DNA from: Calditrichia bacterium
GTDB taxonomy: Bacteria > Calditrichota > Calditrichia > Calditrichales > Calditrichaceae
DNA length: 56,721 bases
Reading direction: 5' to 3'
Assembly (NCBI GenBank): GCA_026983775.1
Contig: JALSTK010000094.1
Location: 1-56,721, forward strand
Shown here: in pieces, positions 18,015 through 26,903 of the stretch
Numbering within the stretch: the stretch's first letter is position 1
How the letters are laid out: each line of letters opens with the position of its first letter
Program-made: the position numbers and the translations under genes
Notes under the pieces: generated by a model
The model's database searches: none
What the model saw: only the letters and a program-made list of their open reading frames with translations
Told to the model about the DNA's origin: nothing

Positions 18015-19043
18015 TCAAATTTCAATGGTTTGTTCCTTAGCCAAAACCTTATTGGCAATTTCCCGAATCGTTTTTTCCGTTTGGCGTACAAATCCATGGA
18101 TAAAATTGCTGGACAGGCGCTGGTATGACAAAGGTCCGCCGAAATAAAGATTCGGATATTGGCGACTTTCTCCATATTCGGTAACTTCCGGCCAGCCTTT
18201 TTCATCAACCCGGATGTTAAAGTTATGAAGCAGACCGATATGGGCCCGGTAACCGGTCGCGAAGATAATTTTATCCGCTTCCAATGGTCCCCGCGAAGAA
18301 AATACCGTTTTATTTTCAATGCGTTCGATTTCCCGGAATGGATGGTAACGAATTAATTCCACGCGTATTAATTCTTTTAAATAGCTCTCATAAATACCGC
18401 GAATATGATAAAGTTTATCGGTTTGCGAAAAATATTTGAGTTCGCTGCGAGTGACCAAATGGACAATAGAATACCCGGCCAGCTCAATGGCAATTTCAGC
18501 AGCACTATTGCCTCCCCCCACAACCACGATGCGCTTCTTCTTAAAACGGGAGGCATTCTTATAGCGACCGGAGTGAATCACATAGGGATTATTTTTTATT
18601 CCCGGGATCGGTGGAATATAGGGATTACCCATGACGCCGGTTGCCAGAACTAGGAATGAAGTGAGATATTGCGTTCCGTCGCTGCAGAGGATCCTGTATC
18701 CGCCATCCTTAGGCAGAATTCCCGTCACTGGGGTATGCGTCCTGACCTCTAAGTCGAAATGATTCTTAAAAGCCTCGAGATAGCTTACAAATTCGCGGAT
18801 AGTGCAATAGGGTCTTTTAACGGGATACTTCCATATAGGTAAACGGTGGCTGAGGCTGGTCCAGTCTCGTTGAGGATGACACGGTGAGAGCAACAACATG
18901 CCGGGGCGCAGATTTCGCCAGGATTGGCCGATCTTATCCTTTTCGAGAATGATATAATCCAAACCGTTGCGTTCGGCTTCTTCACCGGCCTTTAATCCGG
19001 CCGGCCCGGCACCTATAATGATAAGCTGTTTACGAATTTCCAT
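18015..19043 (-). CDS. FAD/NAD(P)-dependent oxidoreductase (YpdA/flavin monooxygenase-like)
   Basis: A 342-residue flavoprotein with an N-terminal FAD-binding GAGPAGLKAGEEAERNGLD, a second Rossmann motif VVGGGNSAAEIAIELAG near residue 175 for NAD(P)H, and the ATGYRAHIGLL block near 265. The layout with RPGMLLLSPCHPQ fits the YpdA/thioredoxin-reductase-like or single-component monooxygenase groups. YpdA members reduce low-molecular-weight thiol disulfides, which would fit the redox genes elsewhere in the window, but the substrate is not determined by the sequence. Confidence 0.75.
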   Translation of the reverse strand: MEIRKQLIIIGAGPAGLKAGEEAERNGLDYIILEKDKIGQSWRNLRPGMLLLSPCHPQRDWTSLSHRLPIWKYPVKRPYCTIREFVSYLEAFKNHFDLEVRTHTPVTGILPKDGGYRILCSDGTQYLTSFLVLATGVMGNPYIPPIPGIKNNPYVIHSGRYKNASRFKKKRIVVVGGGNSAAEIAIELAGYSIVHLVTRSELKYFSQTDKLYHIRGIYESYLKELIRVELIRYHPFREIERIENKTVFSSRGPLEADKIIFATGYRAHIGLLHNFNIRVDEKGWPEVTEYGESRQYPNLYFGGPLSYQRLSSNFIHGFVRQTEKTIREIANKVLAKEQTIEI

Positions 19044-19088
19044 GGGACTGTTTTTCCCGGCTCTTTATTAAACCGTCTATTTATAACA

Positions 19089-19120
19089 AAACAGGCGCCT
19101 GGAACTAAACCTTTGCGCCT
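19089..19120 (-). terminator. terminator downstream of the PATAN response regulator
   Basis: ACAGGCGC and its exact complement form an 8-bp stem with a 16-base loop; the minus strand continues with TTTTGTTAT. It ends the leftward gcvPA...response-regulator transcript. The remaining 19121-19264 holds nothing I recognise. Confidence 0.55.
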
Positions 19121-19264
19121 GTGAAACCATGTACCCTATTTCAATCACCTCGTTCCGTCTACTCTACAAGAGTAAAATTTATGGTCTTTTTAATTTCTGC
19201 GGATGAAAATGAGTCCGGTTTGCATTGCAACAAGCCCCCGGACGACGGAAGCGAAATGTAGAGT

Positions 19265-19996
19265 TTACCCCTCCTCGCCGTGCCGGGTTTCATCCATAAT
19301 CCGGCAAGCTTCCATAACCACATTCATAGTAGAGTTTTCAATATTCCGTTCCGTATTCACATCGTTTATTTCAAATTGAAAGGTTCCCCCGGCAAGAGCA
19401 ACCAGGTCATAGAAAGCCGGTTCGCCTTTTTTATCGTCCGTGGAAGCAGCCCACAGCTGGCCGCTCTTCAAATAAATCTTACCATTTATCTTTCCGCTGA
19501 TGTGCAATATACCGGATTTTTTGTTCAGATTTAACATTTGCACCAGTTCCACGATAGAAAGCTCACTCAGGTCTCCGGCAAATCCCTGCTGTTTGGTTTC
19601 CAGTTGTTCGAGGCCTTGTTTTCGTTGCAACAAACGTTGTACCCGGTTCAAAAGCGCTTTTCTTTCCACGGGCTTGGTCAGATAATCATCCGCGCCGGCC
19701 CGGAATCCACGTAATTCCGTTTCAGGGTCTTCGAAAGAAGTCAGAAAAATAAAGGGTACCAACGGAATGGATGAACTCTCCCTGATGAGCATACACAGTT
19801 CAATGCCGTCCATTTTAGGCATCATTACGTCCGAAATAATCAGATCGGGCTTCTCCTTCTCGGCCAGTTTGTAAGCGACCTCTCCATTCTCGGCTTCTAT
19901 GATTTGATAATCTTCACCCGATTTCGATAATGTTATTTTTAACAGACGTAATACATTAATATTATCATCAACAATCAGTATCTTTTTAGGCATCAC
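19265..19996 (-). CDS. response regulator with C-terminal PATAN/DUF4388 domain
   Basis: A 243-residue two-domain protein. Residues 1-125 are a receiver domain (KILIVDDNINVLRLL; phosphoacceptor Asp in LIISDVMMPKMDG; Thr in FLTSF; Lys in DDYLTKPVERK). Residues ~140-230 are a DUF4388/PATAN domain (GDLSELSIVELVQMLNLNKK, GILHISGKINGKIYLKSGQL), used in signalling proteins for protein contacts. There is no DNA-binding domain, so output is probably by protein interaction. It is the fourth gene of the gcvPA-RR-gcvPB-RR group, 31 bp after gcvPB. Confidence 0.85.
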   Translation of the reverse strand: MMPKKILIVDDNINVLRLLKITLSKSGEDYQIIEAENGEVAYKLAEKEKPDLIISDVMMPKMDGIELCMLIRESSSIPLVPFIFLTSFEDPETELRGFRAGADDYLTKPVERKALLNRVQRLLQRKQGLEQLETKQQGFAGDLSELSIVELVQMLNLNKKSGILHISGKINGKIYLKSGQLWAASTDDKKGEPAFYDLVALAGGTFQFEINDVNTERNIENSTMNVVMEACRIMDETRHGEEG

Positions 19997-20027
19997 TGGG
20001 CTCCGTTTGATTTACTAAGCGAAGACG

Positions 20028-21479
20028 CTAGTTGGGTTTATAATAGTTAATATCCAGGTTTCGGGCAGCAGCCGCCTCATCCAGCCGACCTACGGGCGTG
20101 GAGTGCGGTGCCGAATGTAACATTTCCAAATCCTTTCCTATTTCCTCATCGATGCGTAACATGGCTTCACAGAAGGCATCTAACATTTCCTTGCTTTCAC
20201 TTTCGGTCGGTTCGATCATCAGAGCTTCTTTAACGATCAACGGGAAGTAGATAGTGGGAGGATGAATGCCGAAATCAAGCAGTCGCTTGGCAATATCCAG
20301 AGCCCTGGCTCCACGTTTTTTCTGTTTCTCGGCCGAGAGCACAAACTCATGCATTGAAGGGGCCGTATAGCCAAGATCATAATGGTCTTTCAGACGCGTT
20401 TTGATATAATTGGCATTAATAATGGCCTGTTCGGCCACTCTTCGGAATCCTTCCCTACCAACCATTCGGATATAAGCATAAGCTCTGACCAGAATACCGA
20501 AGTTACTATAAAAAGCCTGTACCCGGCCGATTGAATCCGGGTAATTATAACTAAGATAGTAGCGAGCATCCGTTTTGTCAACCACAGGAACAGGTAAAAA
20601 GTCTTTCAGTTTATCATTCACAGCCACAGGTCCCGATCCCGGACCACCGCCGCCATGGGGTGTGGAGAAGCTTTTATGAAGATTGATATGCATAACATCA
20701 AAGCCCATATCTCCCGGACGCACCAAACCGAACAGAGCGTTTAAGTTGGCCCCATCCATATAAAGGAGGGCATCAACCGAATCCATGAGTTTGCGAATCT
20801 CTTCGATTTGATTTTCGAAAATACCCAGAGTATTGGGATTAGTGAGCATCATTCCGGCCACATCCTCATTGAGGTGCGCCTTTAAATCGTCCATATCTAC
20901 CGTTCCCTCAGGATTCGATTTTATGCTTTTTGTCTGAAAACCGGCAATATGAGCACTGGCCGGATTGGTACCATGCGCCGAATCCGGAACGAGAATGGTT
21001 GTCTTTTTATGATGATGTACATCATGATATTTGCGAATCAGCAGCAAGCCGGTGAGTTCTCCGTGGGCACCGGCTGCGGGTTGCAGGGTTATCCCGCTAA
21101 AACCGGTGATGGCTTTCAGTGCCTCCCCCAACTCATACATCAACTGTAAAGCACCCTGGGCCGAGCTTTCCGGTTGCCGGGGATGCAGATTCAGGAAAGC
21201 CGGGTCTGCGGCAACCTGTTCATTTATTTTAGGATTATATTTCATGGTACAGGAGCCCAGCGGATAGAAAGCTTTGTCTACATGGTGATTAAGAACCGAT
21301 AAATCGACATAATGGCGTACGACTTCATTTTCAGGAACCTGAGGCAAATCGGCATCGCGGGTACGAATAAATTCCTTCGGTATCCATTGTTCTTTACTCT
21401 TTTGCGGAACATCTATTTTGGGTAACACATGGCCGCGTCGACCTTCTTTACTGAGTTCAAAAATCAACTTCTGATACAT
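20028..21479 (-). CDS. gcvPB: glycine dehydrogenase (decarboxylating) subunit 2
   Basis: The 483-residue PLP-carrying half of the two-subunit P-protein, which decarboxylates glycine and loads aminomethyl onto the lipoyl arm of GcvH. The PLP lysine is in MHINLHKSFSTPHGGGGPG; YPLGSCTMKYNPKINE near residue 65 is the family signature, and LLYMDGANLNALFG precedes the PLP site. The reading frame extends 50 codons further upstream, but AGGAGG before 21479 and the family N-terminus (YQKLIFELSKEGR) fix the start. It is separated from gcvPA by a response-regulator gene, an unusual arrangement. No gcvT is present in the window. Confidence 0.95.
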   Translation of the reverse strand: MYQKLIFELSKEGRRGHVLPKIDVPQKSKEQWIPKEFIRTRDADLPQVPENEVVRHYVDLSVLNHHVDKAFYPLGSCTMKYNPKINEQVAADPAFLNLHPRQPESSAQGALQLMYELGEALKAITGFSGITLQPAAGAHGELTGLLLIRKYHDVHHHKKTTILVPDSAHGTNPASAHIAGFQTKSIKSNPEGTVDMDDLKAHLNEDVAGMMLTNPNTLGIFENQIEEIRKLMDSVDALLYMDGANLNALFGLVRPGDMGFDVMHINLHKSFSTPHGGGGPGSGPVAVNDKLKDFLPVPVVDKTDARYYLSYNYPDSIGRVQAFYSNFGILVRAYAYIRMVGREGFRRVAEQAIINANYIKTRLKDHYDLGYTAPSMHEFVLSAEKQKKRGARALDIAKRLLDFGIHPPTIYFPLIVKEALMIEPTESESKEMLDAFCEAMLRIDEEIGKDLEMLHSAPHSTPVGRLDEAAAARNLDINYYKPN

Positions 21480-21486
21480 TACCCTT

Positions 21487-22536
21487 TCACTCCTCCTGAT
21501 TATCTTCTGTATGATTCGTTTGGAAGACAACCAAACGGTTGCCTCCCTGATGAATAGCCGCACGTAAAGCCTGATCGGCCTGATGCAGCAATTCGAACTG
21601 ATCATCCATTTCCGTTTCGTTGGGATCAAACGTACTGGAGCCCAAAGAAAAGCTTAAGTTTTGAAATTCGTTTTGCTGGCGTTGATTGATATTCAGGGTA
21701 TTCAGCAACTCATCACCGGAGAGATCAAGCGTTTGCAGAACAATCCGCACCCGTTCGGCTTCGAGGTAGGTTCCCTGATGATCCGTTTCCGGGAGAAGAA
21801 TAAAATATTTATCATCACTATTTGAGGCCAGCACATCCGATACGCGGGTATGGGTAAGCAGAGCGTTGGCACATTTCATCATGATGTAGTGTGAAACCTG
21901 AATACCGTATTTTTCTCCGATCCGTTCCATTTGGTGCATTTGGACAATCACCAAAGACAGGGGTTTTTTATGACGGATGGTGCGTAAAAATTCTTCCTGT
22001 AAGCGTCGTTCAAAAAATGAATTACTGTATAAACCGGTTAAGGGATCAATAAAAGAATCCCCCTCTCCTTTACGGGTGGCTTTCAGCAGTTCGTTCAGTT
22101 CGCCCCTGATTTTGCTGTTATTATCCGCTAAGCGGGCATTTTCGTCACGCAGCATGGTTAATAATTCGGTACGCCTTAACACGGCTTTGGTACGGGCTAC
22201 CAGCTCCCGGGAATTAAAAGGTTTAAGCATATAGTCTTCTGCTCCCAGTTCCAGGCCGGTTACCCTCTGCTCGGGATGCGTATATTGAGCGGTTAGAAAA
22301 ATGACCGGAATATCGCGGGTATCGCTTTTTGATTTTAAAACCTTGCAGGCCTCAAACCCATCCATTTCGGGCATTTTACCATCCAGAATGATCAGATCCG
22401 GTTTGGATTTACGGGCCATCTCGATCGCTTCCAGACCATTATGTGCCGTTTCCACTTCGAATTGATGAAAGGAGAAAATACGGGATAGGGTAACCAGCAT
22501 TTCCTGATTATCATCCGCCACTAATATTTTCGGCAT
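21487..22536 (-). CDS. response regulator with degenerate GGDEF domain
   Basis: A 349-residue protein: receiver domain at 1-120 (KILVADDNQEMLVTL, Asp in LIILDGKMPEMDGFEACKVL, Lys in YMLKPFNSREL), a short coiled coil (~130-160), then a GGDEF-fold domain (DPLTGLYSNSFFERRLQEEF). The catalytic GGDEF loop reads SNSDDKY, so cyclic-di-GMP synthesis is unlikely; the domain may act as a sensor or scaffold. It sits 10 bp after gcvPA and 7 bp before gcvPB, clearly in the same transcript. Confidence 0.88.
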   Translation of the reverse strand: MPKILVADDNQEMLVTLSRIFSFHQFEVETAHNGLEAIEMARKSKPDLIILDGKMPEMDGFEACKVLKSKSDTRDIPVIFLTAQYTHPEQRVTGLELGAEDYMLKPFNSRELVARTKAVLRRTELLTMLRDENARLADNNSKIRGELNELLKATRKGEGDSFIDPLTGLYSNSFFERRLQEEFLRTIRHKKPLSLVIVQMHQMERIGEKYGIQVSHYIMMKCANALLTHTRVSDVLASNSDDKYFILLPETDHQGTYLEAERVRIVLQTLDLSGDELLNTLNINQRQQNEFQNLSFSLGSSTFDPNETEMDDQFELLHQADQALRAAIHQGGNRLVVFQTNHTEDNQEE

Positions 22537-22546
22537 AACTGCATCC

Positions 22547-23875
22547 TCACGATAGCACCTCTTTCATAAATGAAATAAACAGATCCAGATCGGCACGACT
22601 ACGTTTTTCGGTTACTGCAATCAGGAGATGATTTTTTAATCCCGATTGTTCCAGATTAATTCCAGCAAATAATTTATGATGTAGTCCTTCTGAAATAACT
22701 TTCCTGGCCTCAACGGGCAAGCGAATGGTAAATTCTTTAAAGAACGGCGCCGGACCGGCCATCTCCACGCCCGGAATTTGTATCAGTTCAGCGGCGAGAT
22801 AATGGGCCTTCTGCAAACACAGATTGGCAATTTCTTTAATTCCTTCTTTGCCTACGGTTGCGAGATAAAAAGCAGCACGGGCAGCGACCAGACCGGAATT
22901 GGTGCAAATATTGGAGGTGGCTTTTTCCCGACGAATATGCTGCTCCCGGGTCTGGAGAGTGAGTACAAATCCTCGCTTACCGTTACCATCGTGGGTAATA
23001 CCGGACAGACGTCCCGGGATCTTACGAACCAGTTTCTGACTGCTCGAAAATAAGCCGAGATACGGCCCACCATAATTCTGGGCATTCCCCAGAGACTGAC
23101 CCTCGGCAATGGCAATATCCGCCCCCCATGCTGCAGGAGGTTGTAAAATCCCCAGCGAAATAGGGTCATAAACCTGAATCAAGAGTGTACTCTTATCTTG
23201 CTTTTCGGCTGAAATTTCAGCCATATTTTCGAAGAAACCGTAATAATTCGGATGCTGAATAACAACAGCAGCAACCTCATCCGTCCACTGCTTCTTTATA
23301 GCGGATAAATTGAGCGTCAGATTCTGTGCAGGAATCTCTTCGATCTCGACCTCCATATTGGCCAGATAGGTTTCCACAACCTTCCGGTAATTCGGGTTGA
23401 GGGTGGCCGGGAGCAAAACCTTCCTTTTGCGGGTATGATGCAGGGCCAGCAAGACTGCTTCGGCCAGAGCGGAACCGGCTTCATACATGGAAGCATTGGT
23501 AACATCCATAGCGGTAAGTTCGCAAATCATGGATTGAAACTCATACATGATCTGTAAATTACCCTGGCTGACTTCCGGTTGATACGGAGTATAGGAAGTA
23601 TAGAATTCCGGTCTGGCGGCCAGTTCATTGACTACCGCGGGGATGTAATGATCATAGACTCCGCCACCTAAAAAAGAAATACCTGTCTGATTTTTTCCTG
23701 CCAATTCCTGCATCATTCGCCGGACTTCCAATTCGGATATTGCTTGCGGAATAGGAATTTCTCCTTTAAGCCGGACCGTTTGGGGTATATTGCTAATTAA
23801 GTCTTCGAAAGAGTCGACACCAATGGTCTTCAACATTTCCCGGATATCGGTTGAGGCATTAGAGAGATAAGGCAT
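22547..23875 (-). CDS. gcvPA: glycine dehydrogenase (decarboxylating) subunit 1
   Basis: The 442-residue partner of GcvPB in the two-subunit glycine decarboxylase. Family blocks: YLSNASTDIREMLKTIGVDS at the N-terminus, FLGGGVYDHYIPAVVNELAA, FYTSYTPYQPEVSQGNLQIM, MYEAGSALAEAVLLALHHTR and RREKATSNICTNSGLVA. It lacks the PLP lysine, as expected for this subunit. It is the first gene of a leftward group with two response regulators and gcvPB. Confidence 0.95.
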   Translation of the reverse strand: MPYLSNASTDIREMLKTIGVDSFEDLISNIPQTVRLKGEIPIPQAISELEVRRMMQELAGKNQTGISFLGGGVYDHYIPAVVNELAARPEFYTSYTPYQPEVSQGNLQIMYEFQSMICELTAMDVTNASMYEAGSALAEAVLLALHHTRKRKVLLPATLNPNYRKVVETYLANMEVEIEEIPAQNLTLNLSAIKKQWTDEVAAVVIQHPNYYGFFENMAEISAEKQDKSTLLIQVYDPISLGILQPPAAWGADIAIAEGQSLGNAQNYGGPYLGLFSSSQKLVRKIPGRLSGITHDGNGKRGFVLTLQTREQHIRREKATSNICTNSGLVAARAAFYLATVGKEGIKEIANLCLQKAHYLAAELIQIPGVEMAGPAPFFKEFTIRLPVEARKVISEGLHHKLFAGINLEQSGLKNHLLIAVTEKRSRADLDLFISFMKEVLS

Positions 23876-23993
23876 AAGTAAACCTTTTCAATATTTGAAG
23901 TTTATTCAGATTATACGATACTGTCTAAATCAGCAGACAATTTAATATATAAAATGATCATTAACAAAGGTTTTTAGTCGAAGAATAAAGATG

Positions 23994-24019
23994 CGGAAGG
24001 CACGCTCTTGTGCCTTCCG
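23994..24019. terminator. stem-loop terminator between gcvH and gcvPA
   Basis: CGGAAGGCAC and its perfect complement (10 bp) around a 6-base loop, with an A/T tract on the right side. It lies just past the gcvH stop codon and separates the accBC-gcvH transcript from the gcvPA transcript. The rest of 23876-23993 is AT-rich and presumably holds the gcvPA promoter. Confidence 0.65.
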
Positions 24020-24047
24020 TAAAAAAACGCCTGGATTTTCCGGTCAA

Positions 24048-24425
24048 TCAGGAAATATGTTTTTTGTAAGCTTCTGCGTCCATTAAACCGTCTAATTGGG
24101 ACAGGTCCGAAGGTTTGATGCGAACCATCCACCCTTCTCCATAAGGATCTTTATTAACGGTTTCGGGAGCATCTTCAAGGATGGGATTTAATTCGATTAT
24201 TTCACCGCCTATGGGACTGAACAGATCGGCCACGGCCTTCACGGCTTCAATCGTACCGAAGCTATCCCCCTGAGATACTTCCGTGCCCTCTTCAGGTAAT
24301 TCCACAAAGACCACATCCCCTAATTCACCCTGAGCGTAGTCGGTTATACCTACAACTACCGTATCTCCGTCTAAACGGGCCCATTCATGGTCACTGGTAT
24401 ACTTTAAATCAGCAGGTACATTCAT
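24048..24425 (-). CDS. gcvH: glycine cleavage system H protein
   Basis: A 125-residue lipoyl carrier that shuttles the aminomethyl group from the P-protein to GcvT and is also used as a lipoate donor. The lipoyl lysine is in GTIEAVKAVADLFSPIGGE (about residue 63); the N-terminus (MNVPADLKYTSDHEWARLDG) and GITDYAQGELGDVVFVELPE are standard. It follows accC by 27 bp rather than sitting with gcvP, linking it to the biotin carboxylase transcript. Confidence 0.96.
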   Translation of the reverse strand: MNVPADLKYTSDHEWARLDGDTVVVGITDYAQGELGDVVFVELPEEGTEVSQGDSFGTIEAVKAVADLFSPIGGEIIELNPILEDAPETVNKDPYGEGWMVRIKPSDLSQLDGLMDAEAYKKHIS

Positions 24426-24452
24426 ATCTAAACCTCCGCATAAAAAATAGAA

Positions 24453-25799
24453 TTATTCCGACAGATTGATTCGATCCAAAAATCCTGTATCAAATTTCCC
24501 TTCGATAAATTCGGGGCGATTGATGAGCAGTTTATGGAAGGGAATGGTTGTTTTAATGCCTTCAATGATAAATTCGTCCAGAGCCCGATTCAAACGACTC
24601 AGCGCCTCTTCGCGATCCTTACCGAATGCAATGAGTTTTGCAACCAGTGAATCGTAAAAGGGAGGGATATGATAGCGTTGATAGGCATGGGTATCCACGC
24701 GAATACCGGGCCCACCGGGAATATGAAAGCTGACGATTTCGCCCGGATTGGGCATAAAATTGCGTTGCCAGTCTTCGGCATTGATACGACATTCGATGGC
24801 ATGGCCTAACAGATGAACATCTTTTTGGCTGTAATCCAACTTCTCACCGAAAGCTACCCGAATCTGGTCTTTCAACAGATCACGATTATAGGCCATCTCG
24901 GTTACGGGATGTTCGACCTGAATTCTTGTATTCATCTCCATGAAATAGAAATTTCCCTGATCATCGAGCAAAAATTCAATCGTCCCGGCTCCTTCGTAAC
25001 CCACTTCCTGAGCACCTTTTACGGCGATTTCACCCATTTTCCTGCGCAAATCTTTACTTACCACAACCGATGGGGCTTCTTCCAGTAATTTTTGATGCCG
25101 GCGCTGAATACTGCATTCTCTTTCACCCAAATAGACGGTATTCCCGTGTTGGTCCGCTATAATTTGAATTTCCACATGACGCGGATTGGAAATATACTTT
25201 TCCAAATACAAGGAGGCATCACCAAAGGCGCCCTGAGCCTCGGCCTGAGCCATCTGGAAATTAATCTCGAATTCATCCATGGTATTCACAATGCGCATCC
25301 CGCGTCCCCCACCGCCCGAAACGGCCTTAAGCATCACCGGAAAACCGATCTCTTCTACCAGGGCTTTCCCTTCATCGAGTGTATCCAGAACACCTTCACT
25401 ACCGGGAACCACCGGCACCCCGGCCTTCTTCATCAGATCCTTGGCCTGGGCTTTATTACCCATGCTGCGAATCATATGGGCATTCGGGCCGATAAATTTA
25501 ATGCCGCTGGAAGCACACATATCGGAAAAATCCGCATTTTCAGCTAAAAATCCATAGCCGGGATGAATGGCTTCCGCGCCGGAAATTTCTGCTGCGGCAA
25601 TGATACGAATGGGATTCAGATAACTTTCCGAACCCGCCGCCGGTCCTATGCAGATGGCTTCATCCGCGAAACGAACATGGAGAGATTCCGCGTCTGCCTC
25701 AGAATGAACCGCCACTGTGGATATGCCCAACTCTTTGCAGGCCCGGATAATACGAAGGGCAATTTCACCGCGATTGGCAATTAATATTTTTTTAAACAT
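24453..25799 (-). CDS. accC: acetyl-CoA carboxylase biotin carboxylase subunit
   Basis: A 448-residue ATP-grasp enzyme that carboxylates biotin on AccB in the first step of fatty acid synthesis. It shows [34 protein letters not shown], the glycine-rich lid [33 protein letters not shown] and the catalytic [18 protein letters not shown]. It follows accB with a 101-bp gap (25800-25900) and precedes gcvH. The carboxyltransferase genes are not in the window. Confidence 0.96.
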   Translation of the reverse strand: MFKKILIANRGEIALRIIRACKELGISTVAVHSEADAESLHVRFADEAICIGPAAGSESYLNPIRIIAAAEISGAEAIHPGYGFLAENADFSDMCASSGIKFIGPNAHMIRSMGNKAQAKDLMKKAGVPVVPGSEGVLDTLDEGKALVEEIGFPVMLKAVSGGGGRGMRIVNTMDEFEINFQMAQAEAQGAFGDASLYLEKYISNPRHVEIQIIADQHGNTVYLGERECSIQRRHQKLLEEAPSVVVSKDLRRKMGEIAVKGAQEVGYEGAGTIEFLLDDQGNFYFMEMNTRIQVEHPVTEMAYNRDLLKDQIRVAFGEKLDYSQKDVHLLGHAIECRINAEDWQRNFMPNPGEIVSFHIPGGPGIRVDTHAYQRYHIPPFYDSLVAKLIAFGKDREEALSRLNRALDEFIIEGIKTTIPFHKLLINRPEFIEGKFDTGFLDRINLSE

Positions 25800-25900
25800 G
25801 TATGTTCAGCCTCTGTTTCCTGTTCCAAGAGATCTGCTCTAAAACGATCTCAAACCCAGTTTGAAATATTAAGCACTAGATTATTAAAAAGGATGCTCCG

Positions 25901-26398
25901 TTAACTTTTTTCAATTAAAAATAGCACCTGATTGTATTCGACCGGTTGGGCATTCTCCACCAGAATTTCGGCTATTTTACCGGATACTTCGGATTCGATT
26001 TCATTCATCAACTTCATGGCTTCGACAATGCAAAGGGTCTGCCCGACAGCTACATTTTGTCCGACTTCCACATAAGGATCGGCGTCCGGAGAGGGAGCCC
26101 GGTAAAAGGTCCCTACCATGGGGGAGCGGACTTCGACTAAATTATCCTGTTTCACCGCGGGAACCGGGGCCTCCGTCGGCACCTCGGACTGTACCGAAAG
26201 TGGAGCTTCGGCAACCATCTGCTGAGGCATGGGTTGGGCAGCGGCCGGCACCGGTGCGGACACAAAATGGACCTCACCGTTTCCGGAAGGAAAATTCTTG
26301 GTTATCCTTAGCTTTTTACCCTCTTCTTCTATTTCTATCTCACTAATATCTGATTGTTCAAGCATTTTCATTAGTTGTTTAATTTCTTTTAAATCCAT
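25901..26398 (-). CDS. accB: acetyl-CoA carboxylase biotin carboxyl carrier protein
   Basis: A 165-residue carrier with an N-terminal helix ([20 protein letters not shown]), a Pro/Ala-rich linker (about 55-90) and the biotinyl domain. The biotin lysine is in [18 protein letters not shown], and the thumb segment [12 protein letters not shown] is present. The GGGAGGT ribosome-binding site before the ATG is strong. It opens the accB-accC-gcvH transcript. Confidence 0.96.
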   Translation of the reverse strand: MDLKEIKQLMKMLEQSDISEIEIEEEGKKLRITKNFPSGNGEVHFVSAPVPAAAQPMPQQMVAEAPLSVQSEVPTEAPVPAVKQDNLVEVRSPMVGTFYRAPSPDADPYVEVGQNVAVGQTLCIVEAMKLMNEIESEVSGKIAEILVENAQPVEYNQVLFLIEKS

Positions 26399-26604
26399 TA
26401 TACCTCCCTATTAATTGCAGGCAAATAAAAATCGTGCCGCTCAATATTGATGATTAAAAAGTACAGTAAGTACAGTGAGCGGTTAAACCTAAACCTTGGG
26501 AATTTATGTCATTTCTATCCACAGTGCAATAAATATTTAGGATATCCGACTTTAACGGATGGCTGCCGCTTATTTGTTTTTTTGTTGTTCCGGGATACTT
26601 ACTA

Positions 26605-26633
26605 TTGCATTCACTGTATTATCTCTTTAAATT
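26605..26633 (+). promoter_or_regulatory. possible sigma-70 promoter of rpmB
   Basis: TTGCAT (26605-26610) and TAAATT (26628-26633) are 17 bp apart, about 44 bp before the rpmB start. The 26399-26604 stretch between accB and this site otherwise holds only a short direct repeat (AGTACAGT twice, near 26461). Confidence 0.35.
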
Positions 26634-26676
26634 AGCGTTTCTTTAAAATGATTGAGGATAGTAAGGAGTAGTTATC

Positions 26677-26874
26677 ATGGCAATGGTATGTGAAATCTGC
26701 GGAAAACGACCGATGGTTGGAAATAATGTAAGTCATGCTCATAATAAAACTAAAAGACGATTCATGCCCAACTTACAGAGAATTCGTGTCCAGACCGAAC
26801 ACGGAGTCAAACGGATGCGCGTCTGCACCAGTTGTATTCAGGCCAATAAAATTCAAAAGCCTGTCCTATCTTAA
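26677..26874 (+). CDS. rpmB: 50S ribosomal protein L28
   Basis: A 65-residue large-subunit ribosomal protein. It keeps the zinc-type cysteines (CEICGKRP near residue 5 and CTSC near 52) and the L28 signature [24 protein letters not shown] lies about 10 bases before the ATG. It is a lone rightward gene with its own terminator. Confidence 0.96.
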   Translation: MAMVCEICGKRPMVGNNVSHAHNKTKRRFMPNLQRIRVQTEHGVKRMRVCTSCIQANKIQKPVLS

Positions 26875-26901
26875 GCTGACCATTTCAGGTCAGCTTTTTT
26901 T
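26873..26901 (+). terminator. rho-independent terminator of rpmB
   Basis: AAGCTGACC pairs with GGTCAGCTT around a 6-base loop and runs straight into a T tract. The stem begins within the rpmB stop codon, so termination is tightly placed before the convergent GWxTD gene. Confidence 0.85.
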
Positions 26902-26903
26902 AA

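Noticed and set aside
21480-21629. 50-codon upstream extension of gcvPB
   Set aside because: It overlaps the preceding response-regulator gene; a strong ribosome-binding site and family alignment support 21479.
25279-25557. Pro-rich rightward open frame opposite accC
   Set aside because: Antisense of the conserved ATP-grasp region; no start signals.
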